Source: Cyclobacteriaceae bacterium (GTDB lineage: Bacteria; Bacteroidota; Bacteroidia; Cytophagales; Cyclobacteriaceae). From it: 64,000 nt of DNA. A program made the position numbers and the translations under genes. Positions 17,954-26,777 of the stretch are shown here, one piece after another (the first letter of the stretch is position 1; every line of letters begins with the position of its first letter). Below the pieces are notes generated by a model, which did not search any database, was not told the DNA's origin, and was given only the letters and a program-made list of their open reading frames with translations. Location of the stretch: positions 1 through 64,000 of the forward strand of contig JANQPQ010000016.1 of NCBI GenBank assembly GCA_028285445.1. The letters run 5' to 3'.

Positions 17954-18658
17954 TTAATCCTGGAAAGTATCGTAATACTTGATAAGAGCTAGCAAGTCTT
18001 GCTCTTTTGACAGCTTTAACCTCTGGGATTTTATGTATTTAGAAAGTTCTTTCTCACGATCGTTAAGCAAAGCCAAGACCGAGGATTTACTGGTTTTTAT
18101 GCGGACTGGATCTTTGCCAGTTGAAGTCAGAAAATAGGACACCTTCTTTGTGAACTCCTGATATGACTTGGTATCAGCAGCATAACCGCCAGCGTTGTTG
18201 TTTTGTGTTGCAATGCTGAGCTCCATTAGTTTGAGAAGGTAAATGTCCTCCGCATGCAGAATCTCCATAAACTGCCACCCGTTGGTCCTTTTCATCAACT
18301 TAAAAGTCCGAATGGCGCTTGTGGCAGGATCTTTTAAAGTAAACTCATCTACCGCAGCTTTTGCAATTAGCATTGCGTCTCCAGAGCTGTTCACCACCAG
18401 ATCATTACCAAATAGGTCAAATTTCAGGTCAAGCTTCTCGAGAACCGCCCCACTAACCACTTTTACATCGCCTACTGTCCAATCTTCAAACAGGTAAGGA
18501 GACCCTTTAATCTCTCCGTATTTCTGATTATAAAGTAAATCTGTATTCTGACCTCCAGGATCAAGGAAATCACCTATGGTTGTTAAACTCGATTGGGCCA
18601 TGGCTGGTGTTATGCCCAAAACAATCAAAGTGATGACGAGAATTCTGTAGTAGCCCAT
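17954..18658 (-). CDS. Exported protein of unknown function
   Basis: A 234-aa protein with a clear signal peptide ending in PAMAQ (about residue 22). The mature part has no motif I recognise. It has a predicted beta-rich first half (about 40-120) and a lysine-rich helical C-terminus with a conserved-looking SKEQDLLALIKYYDTF end. It starts 29 bp from the susCD terminator, so it needs its own promoter, which I could not identify. Confidence 0.7.
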   Translation of the reverse strand: MGYYRILVITLIVLGITPAMAQSSLTTIGDFLDPGGQNTDLLYNQKYGEIKGSPYLFEDWTVGDVKVVSGAVLEKLDLKFDLFGNDLVVNSSGDAMLIAKAAVDEFTLKDPATSAIRTFKLMKRTNGWQFMEILHAEDIYLLKLMELSIATQNNNAGGYAADTKSYQEFTKKVSYFLTSTGKDPVRIKTSKSSVLALLNDREKELSKYIKSQRLKLSKEQDLLALIKYYDTFQD

Positions 18659-18686
18659 TGACTTGTGTGTTGAATATATAAAGATA

Positions 18687-18724
18687 AAAAAAGAGGAAGC
18701 CTAAATGCAGGCTTCCTCTTTTTT
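18687..18724 (-). terminator. Rho-independent terminator of susC-susD
   Basis: A perfect 16-bp stem (18687-18702 with 18709-18724, core GAGGAAGCCT/AGGCTTCCTC) has a 6-nt loop and flanking A and T runs. It begins 12 nt past the susD stop codon. Its symmetry means it could also stop transcription from the other side. Confidence 0.92.
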
Positions 18725-18736
18725 AAGTGTTATATA

Positions 18737-20116
18737 CTAATAGCCAGGATTTTGGACCATGTTGGGATTTGCTTCCATTTCCTTTTCAGGAATTGGCCAA
18801 ATCGCATCATCGGCTCCTGCTGATATTGTACAAGCTGAGATAGCGTTACACTCAACCCTTACCATATCCAAGCCATTTCTAAACAGATCGTATGTTCTGT
18901 GACCTTCCCAAGCCAATTCTCTCCTTCTTTCAGCAAGTACTTCAGTAAGTACATCCGCATCGGCAGGAGTGATTGAAGCTAGACCAGCTCTATTTCTGAT
19001 TAAATTCAAATCAGTGATAGCAGCTGCGAAGTTGCCAAGCTTGGCGTTAGCTTCAGCTCTGTTCAGGTGCATTTCAGCTAAACGAAGAATTCTTGGGCTA
19101 GCCAATCCAGGTACGCCTAACTGTCCAGGGAATTTGTACTGATAGTCGTCTCCGGCAACATTCCTGATGAATTGGATCCTGATATCACCAGCGCCACTAA
19201 GGGCGTCCATAATATCCTGAGAAGCTCTCAAATCACCATATCCTTCCTGGATATAAATGTTACCAAGGTTATCTGAACCTAAGGTTTCATTACCAAGGAA
19301 TCTAGCAGTGAAGATCTCCTCTTGGCCACCGTCTGTTTCCCAAGAAGCCAGGTAAGTAGCAGTAGGCTCCAAACCGTAGTTTCCGGAATTGATAACAGCA
19401 TCTGCCATTGATACCACGTTAGCGTTGTCTTCCATGTAGAGATATACTCTTGAAAGTAACGCCCTGGCGGCATCAGTTGAAGCTCTAAAAGGAGCTTGCG
19501 CATTCGTCATCAAACCTACAGAAGAAGTAAGGTCAGCAACAATCTGATTGTAAACTTCACCTACAGTATTTCTGGCAGGCTCTCCAATCTCAGATACAAG
19601 AATGATAGGAATACCAGGGTTGCTACCGCCACCTGTTGAAATGGGCTGAGCAAAACCTCTAACCATTTCGAAGTGTGCAAGTGCTCTAAGGAACAAAGCT
19701 TCACCTAGTACCTGATCTCTATCAGCTTGAGATCCGCCCGATACACCATCAATGTTGTTGATGATAGTATTAACTCTCAAAATAACGTTGTACCAATCAG
19801 TCCACTGATCTTCAACATCACCATTCGAAATGGTGAAGACATTCAGCGCATTCTGAGTAAATCTGTTTGAGTTATCAAGTGTAAGAATTACGTTGTCACC
19901 ACTAGCTTCTGGCATTACAAGGGTGTTTCTTCCGTAGAGGTCAACATCTTGCAATTTGTCATAAGCACCGATAAGGGCGGTAGTAACACCGTCAAAATCA
20001 CTTAGTGCATCGCCTACAGAAAGGCTTTGCTGTGGTTGCAGATCAAGCAAATCTTCACAGGCTCCCATGAACATCGCCATCGCAACTATTGCAAACGAAT
20101 ATATTATCTTTTTCAT
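18737..20116 (-). CDS. SusD/RagB-family nutrient-binding outer membrane lipoprotein
   Basis: A 459-aa surface lipoprotein that should cap the SusC-like channel and bind its substrate. The signal peptide ends at a lipobox-like FMGAC, followed by EDLLDLQPQQS, a typical SusD start. TPR-like helices follow (RALAHFEMVRGFAQPI, ALLSRVYLYM), and the C-terminus has the family pattern ILRLAEMHLNRAEANAKLG and ERRRELAWEGHRTYDLFR. The ATG at 20116 begins the signal peptide; an in-frame start at 20143 would add nine residues and abut susC. Gap to susC is 27 nt. No glycoside hydrolase lies beside the pair, so the substrate is unknown. Confidence 0.94.
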   Translation of the reverse strand: MKKIIYSFAIVAMAMFMGACEDLLDLQPQQSLSVGDALSDFDGVTTALIGAYDKLQDVDLYGRNTLVMPEASGDNVILTLDNSNRFTQNALNVFTISNGDVEDQWTDWYNVILRVNTIINNIDGVSGGSQADRDQVLGEALFLRALAHFEMVRGFAQPISTGGGSNPGIPIILVSEIGEPARNTVGEVYNQIVADLTSSVGLMTNAQAPFRASTDAARALLSRVYLYMEDNANVVSMADAVINSGNYGLEPTATYLASWETDGGQEEIFTARFLGNETLGSDNLGNIYIQEGYGDLRASQDIMDALSGAGDIRIQFIRNVAGDDYQYKFPGQLGVPGLASPRILRLAEMHLNRAEANAKLGNFAAAITDLNLIRNRAGLASITPADADVLTEVLAERRRELAWEGHRTYDLFRNGLDMVRVECNAISACTISAGADDAIWPIPEKEMEANPNMVQNPGY

Positions 20117-20143
20117 TTTTCTCTTCTTTATATCGTTCAACAA

Positions 20144-23122
20144 TTACAGTCCGATCTCAATACCGAACGTATAAGATCTACCTTGAGGATACCTAAAGAA
20201 CTCAGATCCGTTCTCATCCAATTCAGGATCGAATCCAGAGTAGTCTGTCAAAGTCCATAGGTTCTGTCCTTGGATATAAACCCTTACTCTAGTAAGCCCT
20301 GAGTTACCAAGAATGCTAGAAGGAAGGTTGTACCCAAGAGTTACGTTTCTCAATCTTAAGTAAGAACCGTCCTCAATATACCTGTCAGAACTAGAGTTCG
20401 CTTGGTTGTTACCACCAAGGATAGCTTGTGGTCTTTCAGCAATATCACCAGGCTGCATCCATCTGTCAGCTGCAACTGCAAGGTGGTTCCATCCATATCT
20501 CTGACCATCACTTTCGATGAATCGTCGAGAACTGTTAAAGATCTCATGACCATAAGCAGCATAGAAGAAAGCAGACAAAGAGATGCCTTTGAACTCCCAT
20601 GTGTTAGTCATACCACTAGTGAAATCTGGCTCAGCATTACCAAACACGATTTCAGGCGCAGCGTTGTAGCTACCAGTAGTAGAACCATCTTCGTTGAACC
20701 AAAGTGGAGTACCGTCGGCAGGGTTTACACCAGCCCAACGTCTCTGTTCCCAAGATCTGATAGGAAGTCCTTCTCTGATGATCTGACGACCATTAGGAAT
20801 ATCTTCACCATCATTCAGTTTCAACACTTTGTTATTGTTGAAGGCGATATTGAAATTAGTTGACCACTTAACAGCACCAACTAAGTTCTGAGAAGATATA
20901 ACAACTTCTACACCTTTGTTTTCCATCTCACCAATATTTCTGATCGCGGTTTCGAAACCAGAAGTTGATGAAACAGGAACTTCCTGAAGCATGTCTTCAG
21001 CTCTACGGTTGTAATACTCAACAGAACCTGTGATTCTATCACTGAATACACCGAAGTCAAGACCAATGTTGAAAACCTTTGTAGTTTCCCAAGTCAAGTC
21101 AGGGTTAGCAATCTGCGTTGCATTACTTGAAGGAATTCCGTTGTAAGCACCGGCAAATCCGAATAACGCTTGTGACTGGAAGTTTCCAATGTCTGCGTTT
21201 CCAGAGGTACCATAACTCACACGAAGTTTAGCGCTAGAAATTACACCAATTCCACTCATGAAGTCCTCCTCTGAGATTCTCCATGATCCACCAACTGACC
21301 AGAAGTTGGCCCATCGGTTGTTAATACCAAATCTTGATGAACCATCTCTTCTAATACTAGAAGTGAAGTAGTATTTGTTGTTGTAGTTGTAGTTCAACTG
21401 ACCAAGGTAAGACAGGAACGAATATTCTGATTTCGATCCGTCAGCACCGTCAGGTGTTGCTGTAGATTGAAGTGTCTTAAGCTTTCCACTGGCAAGGCCA
21501 ATTCCGGCAGCGAAGAACTCTTCAAACTGGTTTTTCTGATACTCAAATACGGCAATACCATCGAAGTTGTGAACATCATTGATGGTTTTGTTACCAGAGA
21601 GCATAGTTTGAGTTGTGTAGTTAATGTTCTCATTGTATGATCTCTGTACTTCACCATTTTCAGCAATACCATCACCTGTAGTAGGATCAAAGAATCTACT
21701 TTCTTTAATGCTGATGAAATCCAATCCAACTTTCGTTTGAATACGAAGGTTTTCAAAGATGTTGTAGCCAGCAGTAAAGTTTCCAAGCATCCTAAGGTTA
21801 TTGTTAATAACAGGGTTTCTTGGAACTGAGTACAAGAAGTTATCGCTGGTAAATATTCCAAAACCTGGCTCGTCACCGCGATACAGTTCGCCTGTATTCG
21901 GGTCGATATGCGATTGGAATGGAGTATTAACAAAAGCACCCAAAAGTGGGCTAGAGAATCTGTTACCTGCAGTTGCATTCAACTGTTCTGTGTAAGAAGG
22001 GTTGAAATTCAACGCTAAGTCAATCTTCTCAGTTGCCTGGTGCTTGATATTAGCCCTCATAGAGTACCTCTTAAACTCGCTTTCAATCAGGTTTCCATCC
22101 TGGTCGAAATACTCACCAGAAAGGAAGAAAGTAGTTTTATCATTACCACCCTGAGCTGATATCTCGTACTTCTGGTTGTGACCTTCGTCAAATGCCAGAT
22201 CGATCCAGTCAGTATCAGTGTCTTTTAAAGACAATGGTCTGTTGGCATCAATTACGGCTTGGCTCAAACCAGCAGCAGCAAGTAAGTCTCTTTCGTAGTC
22301 AACCACCTGATCAGAGTTCATCATATCAAACTCGCCATCGTTTCTACGAACAACACCGTACTGGCTTCTTACTGTAATCTGAGTTTTACCAGCTTTACCA
22401 GATTTAGTGTTAATAAGGATAACACCATTAGATCCCCTAGAACCGTACAGAGACGTTGCAGTTGCATCTTTCAGCACTGAAATAGACTCGATGTCGTTAG
22501 GGTTAATGTTACTCATAACATCGTTAGTCTCCGTTGTCTGGGTGAAGTCTCCGTTTTCTACGATAACACCATCGATAACGAAAAGCGGACCTCTACCAGC
22601 ATCGATAGATCCTGTACCACGAATTCTAATGTCGCTAAATGCGCCAGGCTGTCCACTAGGACTTGTAACCATAACACCAGGAGCTTGTCCTTGCAGAATT
22701 TGTGTTACGTCAGGAAGAACAACATTTTCAATTGCCTCGGCATTTACAGTAGCCACTGAGCTAATAATCTTCTCTTTTGATTGAGAGCTATAACCCAATA
22801 CTACTACTTCAGACAGTTGCTGTACATCAGCACTCATCTGTACATCAATTACAGAACGAGAGCCAATCTCAACTTCTTGAGTAGCAAGTCCGATGAAAGT
22901 AAATACAAGCGTGCCACCATCCTGGGGTACACTCATCCTGTATCTACCCTCCACATCTGTAACGGTACCGATAGTGGTACCCTTCAGAATAACGTTTACA
23001 CCCGGTATGCCAGATCCATCATCGATGGAAGTCACAGTACCGGAAACACTGCGGTCTTGTGCTTGCGTTGTAAAAACAACAGCAAACAGCAAAGCCACTG
23101 TTAACAGTAAAAGCTTCTTCAT
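20144..23122 (-). CDS. SusC/RagA-family TonB-linked outer membrane transporter
   Basis: A 992-aa TonB-dependent importer. A signal peptide (to about residue 22) is followed by a CarboxypepD_reg-like domain (about 25-105), then EVVVLGYSSQSK as the likely TonB-box region. A plug domain follows with PGVMVTSPSGQPG and IRIRGTGSIDAGRGPLFVIDG, then a 22-strand-type barrel ending in an aromatic-rich C-terminus (YTFGIEIGL). It is first in a two-gene susC-susD unit. Arginine codons in the parts I read are mostly AGA/AGG, suggesting strong codon bias and high expression; this was not computed. Confidence 0.95.
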   Translation of the reverse strand: MKKLLLLTVALLFAVVFTTQAQDRSVSGTVTSIDDGSGIPGVNVILKGTTIGTVTDVEGRYRMSVPQDGGTLVFTFIGLATQEVEIGSRSVIDVQMSADVQQLSEVVVLGYSSQSKEKIISSVATVNAEAIENVVLPDVTQILQGQAPGVMVTSPSGQPGAFSDIRIRGTGSIDAGRGPLFVIDGVIVENGDFTQTTETNDVMSNINPNDIESISVLKDATATSLYGSRGSNGVILINTKSGKAGKTQITVRSQYGVVRRNDGEFDMMNSDQVVDYERDLLAAAGLSQAVIDANRPLSLKDTDTDWIDLAFDEGHNQKYEISAQGGNDKTTFFLSGEYFDQDGNLIESEFKRYSMRANIKHQATEKIDLALNFNPSYTEQLNATAGNRFSSPLLGAFVNTPFQSHIDPNTGELYRGDEPGFGIFTSDNFLYSVPRNPVINNNLRMLGNFTAGYNIFENLRIQTKVGLDFISIKESRFFDPTTGDGIAENGEVQRSYNENINYTTQTMLSGNKTINDVHNFDGIAVFEYQKNQFEEFFAAGIGLASGKLKTLQSTATPDGADGSKSEYSFLSYLGQLNYNYNNKYYFTSSIRRDGSSRFGINNRWANFWSVGGSWRISEEDFMSGIGVISSAKLRVSYGTSGNADIGNFQSQALFGFAGAYNGIPSSNATQIANPDLTWETTKVFNIGLDFGVFSDRITGSVEYYNRRAEDMLQEVPVSSTSGFETAIRNIGEMENKGVEVVISSQNLVGAVKWSTNFNIAFNNNKVLKLNDGEDIPNGRQIIREGLPIRSWEQRRWAGVNPADGTPLWFNEDGSTTGSYNAAPEIVFGNAEPDFTSGMTNTWEFKGISLSAFFYAAYGHEIFNSSRRFIESDGQRYGWNHLAVAADRWMQPGDIAERPQAILGGNNQANSSSDRYIEDGSYLRLRNVTLGYNLPSSILGNSGLTRVRVYIQGQNLWTLTDYSGFDPELDENGSEFFRYPQGRSYTFGIEIGL

Positions 23123-23203
23123 ACTTTTTTGTTTTAGGTTAAATGAATTAAAGTGTTGGTAATGAGGTTAGAAAACCCAACCAAACATACCCTTTTTTGG
23201 TGG

Positions 23204-23211
23204 CAAATGTA
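23204..23211 (-). promoter_or_regulatory. -7 element for susC-susD
   Basis: TACATTTG on the minus strand fits TAnnTTTG. There is no TTTG 19 nt upstream, so the unit may need an activator. The expected leader is about 75 nt. The rest of 23123-23325 holds a weak CCATTA/TAATGG hairpin (around 23267-23285) and nothing else I can assign. Confidence 0.42.
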
Positions 23212-23325
23212 AAGGATGAATCAATATTTAACCCAATTTGGGGTATTATTATTGAACTTTTTATGGTCCATTACGTAGTATAATGGCTTCAAAAATGCGA
23301 AAATGTAGTAATGAGGGGTGCTTAA

Positions 23326-25239
23326 CTACTGAATCCGGAATTCTATCCTTCTATTTAGAGCCCGATTGGATTCAGTATCATTAGGGGCAATTGGCTGTGT
23401 TTGGCCATATCCTTGAAAGGAAATACGGCTGGGATCAATACCAGCATCGACCATGTATTGATGTACCGACCTGGCCCGTTTTAGGGATAAATCCTGGTTA
23501 TATTCTGCCGAACCTTTATTATCTGTGTGTCCTTCAATTTCCACGTTTACCGTAGGGTTATTATTAAGAAAGGTGACGATTTTATGAAGTTCGGTCTCAG
23601 ATTTCTCAACTAATTCATATTGGTCAAACTCAAAGAAGATATTGTTAAGAACTGTTTTTGAACCAGACTTAATTGGGCGCAAGTAAATATCAATGTTTAT
23701 CGGATCCTGGTTTTCATCATGCTGATAGTCGAAAGTGAGGCTCTCAAATAAATACTGGGGCTTATTTACATAAAGAGCATACTCGGAGCCTTCGGTAAGC
23801 ACCATCAGGTATTGCCCCGTTACTGCATCCGACTGTACCAGGGATTTCAAGCTGTCAGTCCGCAAATCAAACAACTCTACGGTAGCTTTCAGTTGCTGCT
23901 TGGTTTCTGCATCAAATACTCTTCCACTAACATAATTCGTAACGTGGGACACTTTAATCTCTTCCGGGATATCAAACTGTACTAGTATACTTCGCATTCT
24001 AAAACCCTCTGTTACTTGTTCGTCGGAATAATATCCCTTGCGGCCATCAGCAGTGATGAAAAGTGAAACCTGATCGTCGCTGTTGTTTATTGGATAGCCA
24101 AGGTTCTCAGGAAAACTCCAGCCCTTCTCACCTATTTCGGAATAGAATAAGTCGTAGCCACCAAAACCTCGTCTACTGTTTGAAGCGAAGTACAGCGTTT
24201 GGCCGTTTGCATGAATAAACGGTGAGACTTCATCACGCGCGGAATTGATTCTTGGACCGAGGTTAACCGGCCTGGTCCAATTTTCTTCCGAATCAAGAGT
24301 CGATACCCAGATATCACGCGCTCCTAATCCCCCTTCCCTGTCAGAGACAAAATAAAGCGTTCTACCATCTGCCGATAAGGCTGGCTGAGACTCCCAGGCC
24401 CTGGAATTAATATTGGGGCCCATATTTTCAGGAACAGACCAACCATCTCCTTCCTTATAAGTGATAAAAAGATCACAACTGCCAAGATTCCTACGACCCT
24501 GGCAACTGGTAAAAATAAGAATGCGGCCATCGGCAGAGATAGCGCACGTACCTTCATTATACCTGGTGTTGATTTTGGGAGACAGAGGTTGAGGTGTAGT
24601 CCACTTTCCATTTTCATCTTTAGTGGTGTAGACTATATCTTCGTCATACTGCGGAGTAGATCCTCTTCTTCTCGTGTATATAAGGGTATTCTGATCGACG
24701 GTGAGCACGGGGAAATATTGCAACCTAAAGCTGTTGACCGTTGTACCTAAAGCCCGCGGGTTAAAGGCTACCTGCTCCTTGATTTTCTCTTGGGCGAACT
24801 CGCTGTCTTTTACTAATTCAGATGCTATACGCAAATTGTATCCAGTGGGCTTGGTAGCAAGAAACTTCCGCAGGTATTCTGTCGACTCTGCGTAGCGTTC
24901 AAATTTGAAATATGCTTCGCCGAGATGAAACCATGAATTTACCAGTATTGTTCGTGGCGGATTTAGGTCTCTTGCTCTCTCCAGGTGTGGTAGAGCGTCG
25001 TCGTAGTTGCGTAAGGTCTTCAGGCAATATCCAAGGCGGTAATGGGCCTCAGCAAATTCGTCATCCTTGGCAATGGCTTCCCTCAGTATCGGTATTGCCC
25101 TTTCAAATTGCCGTAATTGCATGAATGCATCGGCTTCCCAATACAGCTTGGCCGCTTTCTTCGACTTAGTTGTGAGATTCTGAGCAGCCGCAGCCGAACC
25201 GAGAGTGGTAATGATCAATATGATTAGAATACGAACCAC
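23326..25239 (-). CDS. TPR/WD40-like propeller/OmpA-domain protein, PorE-like
   Basis: A 637-aa exported protein with, in order, a short signal sequence (to about 19), TPR repeats (about 25-150), a PD40/WD40-like beta-propeller with ADGR(I/T)L repeats (about 190-400), a carboxypeptidase-regulatory-like beta-sandwich (about 410-500) and an OmpA_C peptidoglycan-binding domain (NVEIEGHTDNKGSAEYNQ to the end). This is the order described for PorE (PG1058), a T9SS component of Porphyromonas gingivalis. Related paralogues are common in the phylum, so the T9SS role is inference. The GTG start shares one base with the queE stop codon, suggesting translational coupling. Confidence 0.85.
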   Translation of the reverse strand: MVRILIILIITTLGSAAAAQNLTTKSKKAAKLYWEADAFMQLRQFERAIPILREAIAKDDEFAEAHYRLGYCLKTLRNYDDALPHLERARDLNPPRTILVNSWFHLGEAYFKFERYAESTEYLRKFLATKPTGYNLRIASELVKDSEFAQEKIKEQVAFNPRALGTTVNSFRLQYFPVLTVDQNTLIYTRRRGSTPQYDEDIVYTTKDENGKWTTPQPLSPKINTRYNEGTCAISADGRILIFTSCQGRRNLGSCDLFITYKEGDGWSVPENMGPNINSRAWESQPALSADGRTLYFVSDREGGLGARDIWVSTLDSEENWTRPVNLGPRINSARDEVSPFIHANGQTLYFASNSRRGFGGYDLFYSEIGEKGWSFPENLGYPINNSDDQVSLFITADGRKGYYSDEQVTEGFRMRSILVQFDIPEEIKVSHVTNYVSGRVFDAETKQQLKATVELFDLRTDSLKSLVQSDAVTGQYLMVLTEGSEYALYVNKPQYLFESLTFDYQHDENQDPINIDIYLRPIKSGSKTVLNNIFFEFDQYELVEKSETELHKIVTFLNNNPTVNVEIEGHTDNKGSAEYNQDLSLKRARSVHQYMVDAGIDPSRISFQGYGQTQPIAPNDTESNRALNRRIEFRIQ

Positions 25240-25865
25240 TATGGTATATTCATATACTTATGCATTTGAAGAGAGACTTCCCACTTTGGGTTCTGTTTCA
25301 CATAGTCTATAATTAGTGGCAGCACTTTCTTGCTCCTATCCCACTCTGGTTGCAAATACAATTTACTACTGTCCTGCATTTCAGCAGCGAAGGACTCCGC
25401 CCAGTCAAAATCACTTTTGTTAACCACAACCACTTTGAGTTCATCCGCCTCCCTGGCAATACCGGCCATGGGGCCCTTGAATTTTTTTGGTGAAAAACAG
25501 ACCCAGTCCCAATCTCCGGTCAGGTCATAGGCACCAGACGTTTCAATATGGGTGGCTAGTCCCGCAGTGTGCAAGGCGTGGGTAAGTGTAGCTAAATTGT
25601 ACATTAGCGGCTCTCCTCCGGTTACTACCGCAATTTCTGCTCCACTTTTAGCAGCATTATTGGCGATTTCGCCAATTGACACCTGGGGATACTTCGATGC
25701 ATCCCAAGATTCTTTTACATCACACCAGTGGCATCCTACGTCGCAGCCGGCTAATCGTATAAAATAGGCGGCTCTACCTTGGTGAAAACCTTCACCTTGA
25801 ATGGTATAAAACTCCTCCATAAGTGGTAGAGTTGCCAGTCCGCTATCTTGAACGGATTTTTCCAT
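25239..25865 (-). CDS. queE: 7-carboxy-7-deazaguanine synthase
   Basis: Radical SAM enzyme that converts 6-carboxytetrahydropterin to 7-carboxy-7-deazaguanine, a queuosine precursor. The cluster motif is the canonical CxxxCxxC: Cys41, Cys45 and Cys48 in CDVGCHWC. FYTIQGEGFHQG precedes it and VVTGGEPLMY follows. Length is 208 aa. It begins 6 nt after folD and ends inside the start codon of the PorE-like gene, so it lies mid-operon (lepA-folD-queE-PorE-like). Confidence 0.94.
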   Translation of the reverse strand: MEKSVQDSGLATLPLMEEFYTIQGEGFHQGRAAYFIRLAGCDVGCHWCDVKESWDASKYPQVSIGEIANNAAKSGAEIAVVTGGEPLMYNLATLTHALHTAGLATHIETSGAYDLTGDWDWVCFSPKKFKGPMAGIAREADELKVVVVNKSDFDWAESFAAEMQDSSKLYLQPEWDRSKKVLPLIIDYVKQNPKWEVSLQMHKYMNIP

Positions 25866-25871
25866 TATTTA

Positions 25872-26768
25872 TTAGCTGTAAGTACCCTTTGCCGCATGAA
25901 GTGTATTAATTAGCAACGCGGCGATAGTCATTGGCCCCACACCACCTGGTACGGGTGTTATGTAACTTGCCTTCCTGGACACTGCGTCAAAATCAACATC
26001 TCCTTTTAGCACATAACCCCTTTTACTATTGGGATCTTCTACCCTGGTAATACCCACATCAACCACGATAGCATCTTCCCTAACCATGTCGTCCTTGATT
26101 AGGCCAGGTTGCCCGGTTGCTACAATGAGGATATCGGCTTGCCTGGTATGGAAGGCGAGATCTTCAGTATGGATATGGCATGAAGTGACAGTCGCTTTCC
26201 AGGGACCGGCCAGTAGCATGCTCATGGGAGCACCCACTATGCGGCTGTATCCGACCACAACGCAATGCTTACCCTGGGTTTGAATATCATATCTTTTGAA
26301 TAGCTCCAGTATGCCTAAGGGTGTTGCCGGTAAATAGGCAGGCAATTGAGATGCTATCCTGCCAAAATTCTCAACCGTAAAGCCATCAACATCTTTACCG
26401 GGATCTATTTGGGCGGTTACTTTGGCCGGCGATATCTGATCGGGGAGCGGAAGTTGTACCAGTATACCATCAACAGACTCATCCTCGTTTAGCTCCGCGA
26501 TTTTAGTCAGTAATTGGTTCTCGGAAGTGTCAGCATCGTAGTGTATTAGCGATGATCTAAACCCCGCATTCTCACAAGCCCTCACTTTGTTTTTTACATA
26601 AGTCCTGCTTGCGCCATCTTCTCCCACAAGAATGGCTGCCAAATGGGGAGCCCGATTTCCGGCGTTCAGCATTGCAGTCACCTCGTCGGCAATCTCAGCT
26701 ATGATTTCCTGCGAAGTCTTCTTTCCATCAAGAATTATTGGTTTTTGGCTGACGCTTTCGTCGATCAT
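25872..26768 (-). CDS. folD: Methylenetetrahydrofolate dehydrogenase/cyclohydrolase
   Basis: Bifunctional cytosolic enzyme converting 5,10-methylene-THF to 10-formyl-THF. Motifs are YVKNKVRACENAG with the catalytic lysine of the YxxxK pair, LVQLPLP, the segment PGKDVDGFTVENFG, the NADP site VVVGYSRIVGAP and the C-terminal PVPGGVGPMTIAALL. Length is 298 aa. It starts 9 nt after the lepA stop codon and precedes queE by 6 nt. A folate link to queE is indirect (both derive from GTP), so shared transcription may be incidental. Confidence 0.96.
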   Translation of the reverse strand: MIDESVSQKPIILDGKKTSQEIIAEIADEVTAMLNAGNRAPHLAAILVGEDGASRTYVKNKVRACENAGFRSSLIHYDADTSENQLLTKIAELNEDESVDGILVQLPLPDQISPAKVTAQIDPGKDVDGFTVENFGRIASQLPAYLPATPLGILELFKRYDIQTQGKHCVVVGYSRIVGAPMSMLLAGPWKATVTSCHIHTEDLAFHTRQADILIVATGQPGLIKDDMVREDAIVVDVGITRVEDPNSKRGYVLKGDVDFDAVSRKASYITPVPGGVGPMTIAALLINTLHAAKGTYS

Positions 26769-26777
26769 GGAGCCAAT

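Noticed and set aside
20402-20863. 153-codon plus-strand frame opposite susC
   Set aside because: Antisense shadow without a promoter or recognisable protein features.
21394-21978. 194-codon open frame on the minus strand inside susC
   Set aside because: Out-of-frame shadow of a strongly coding gene; low-complexity composition and no recognisable motif.
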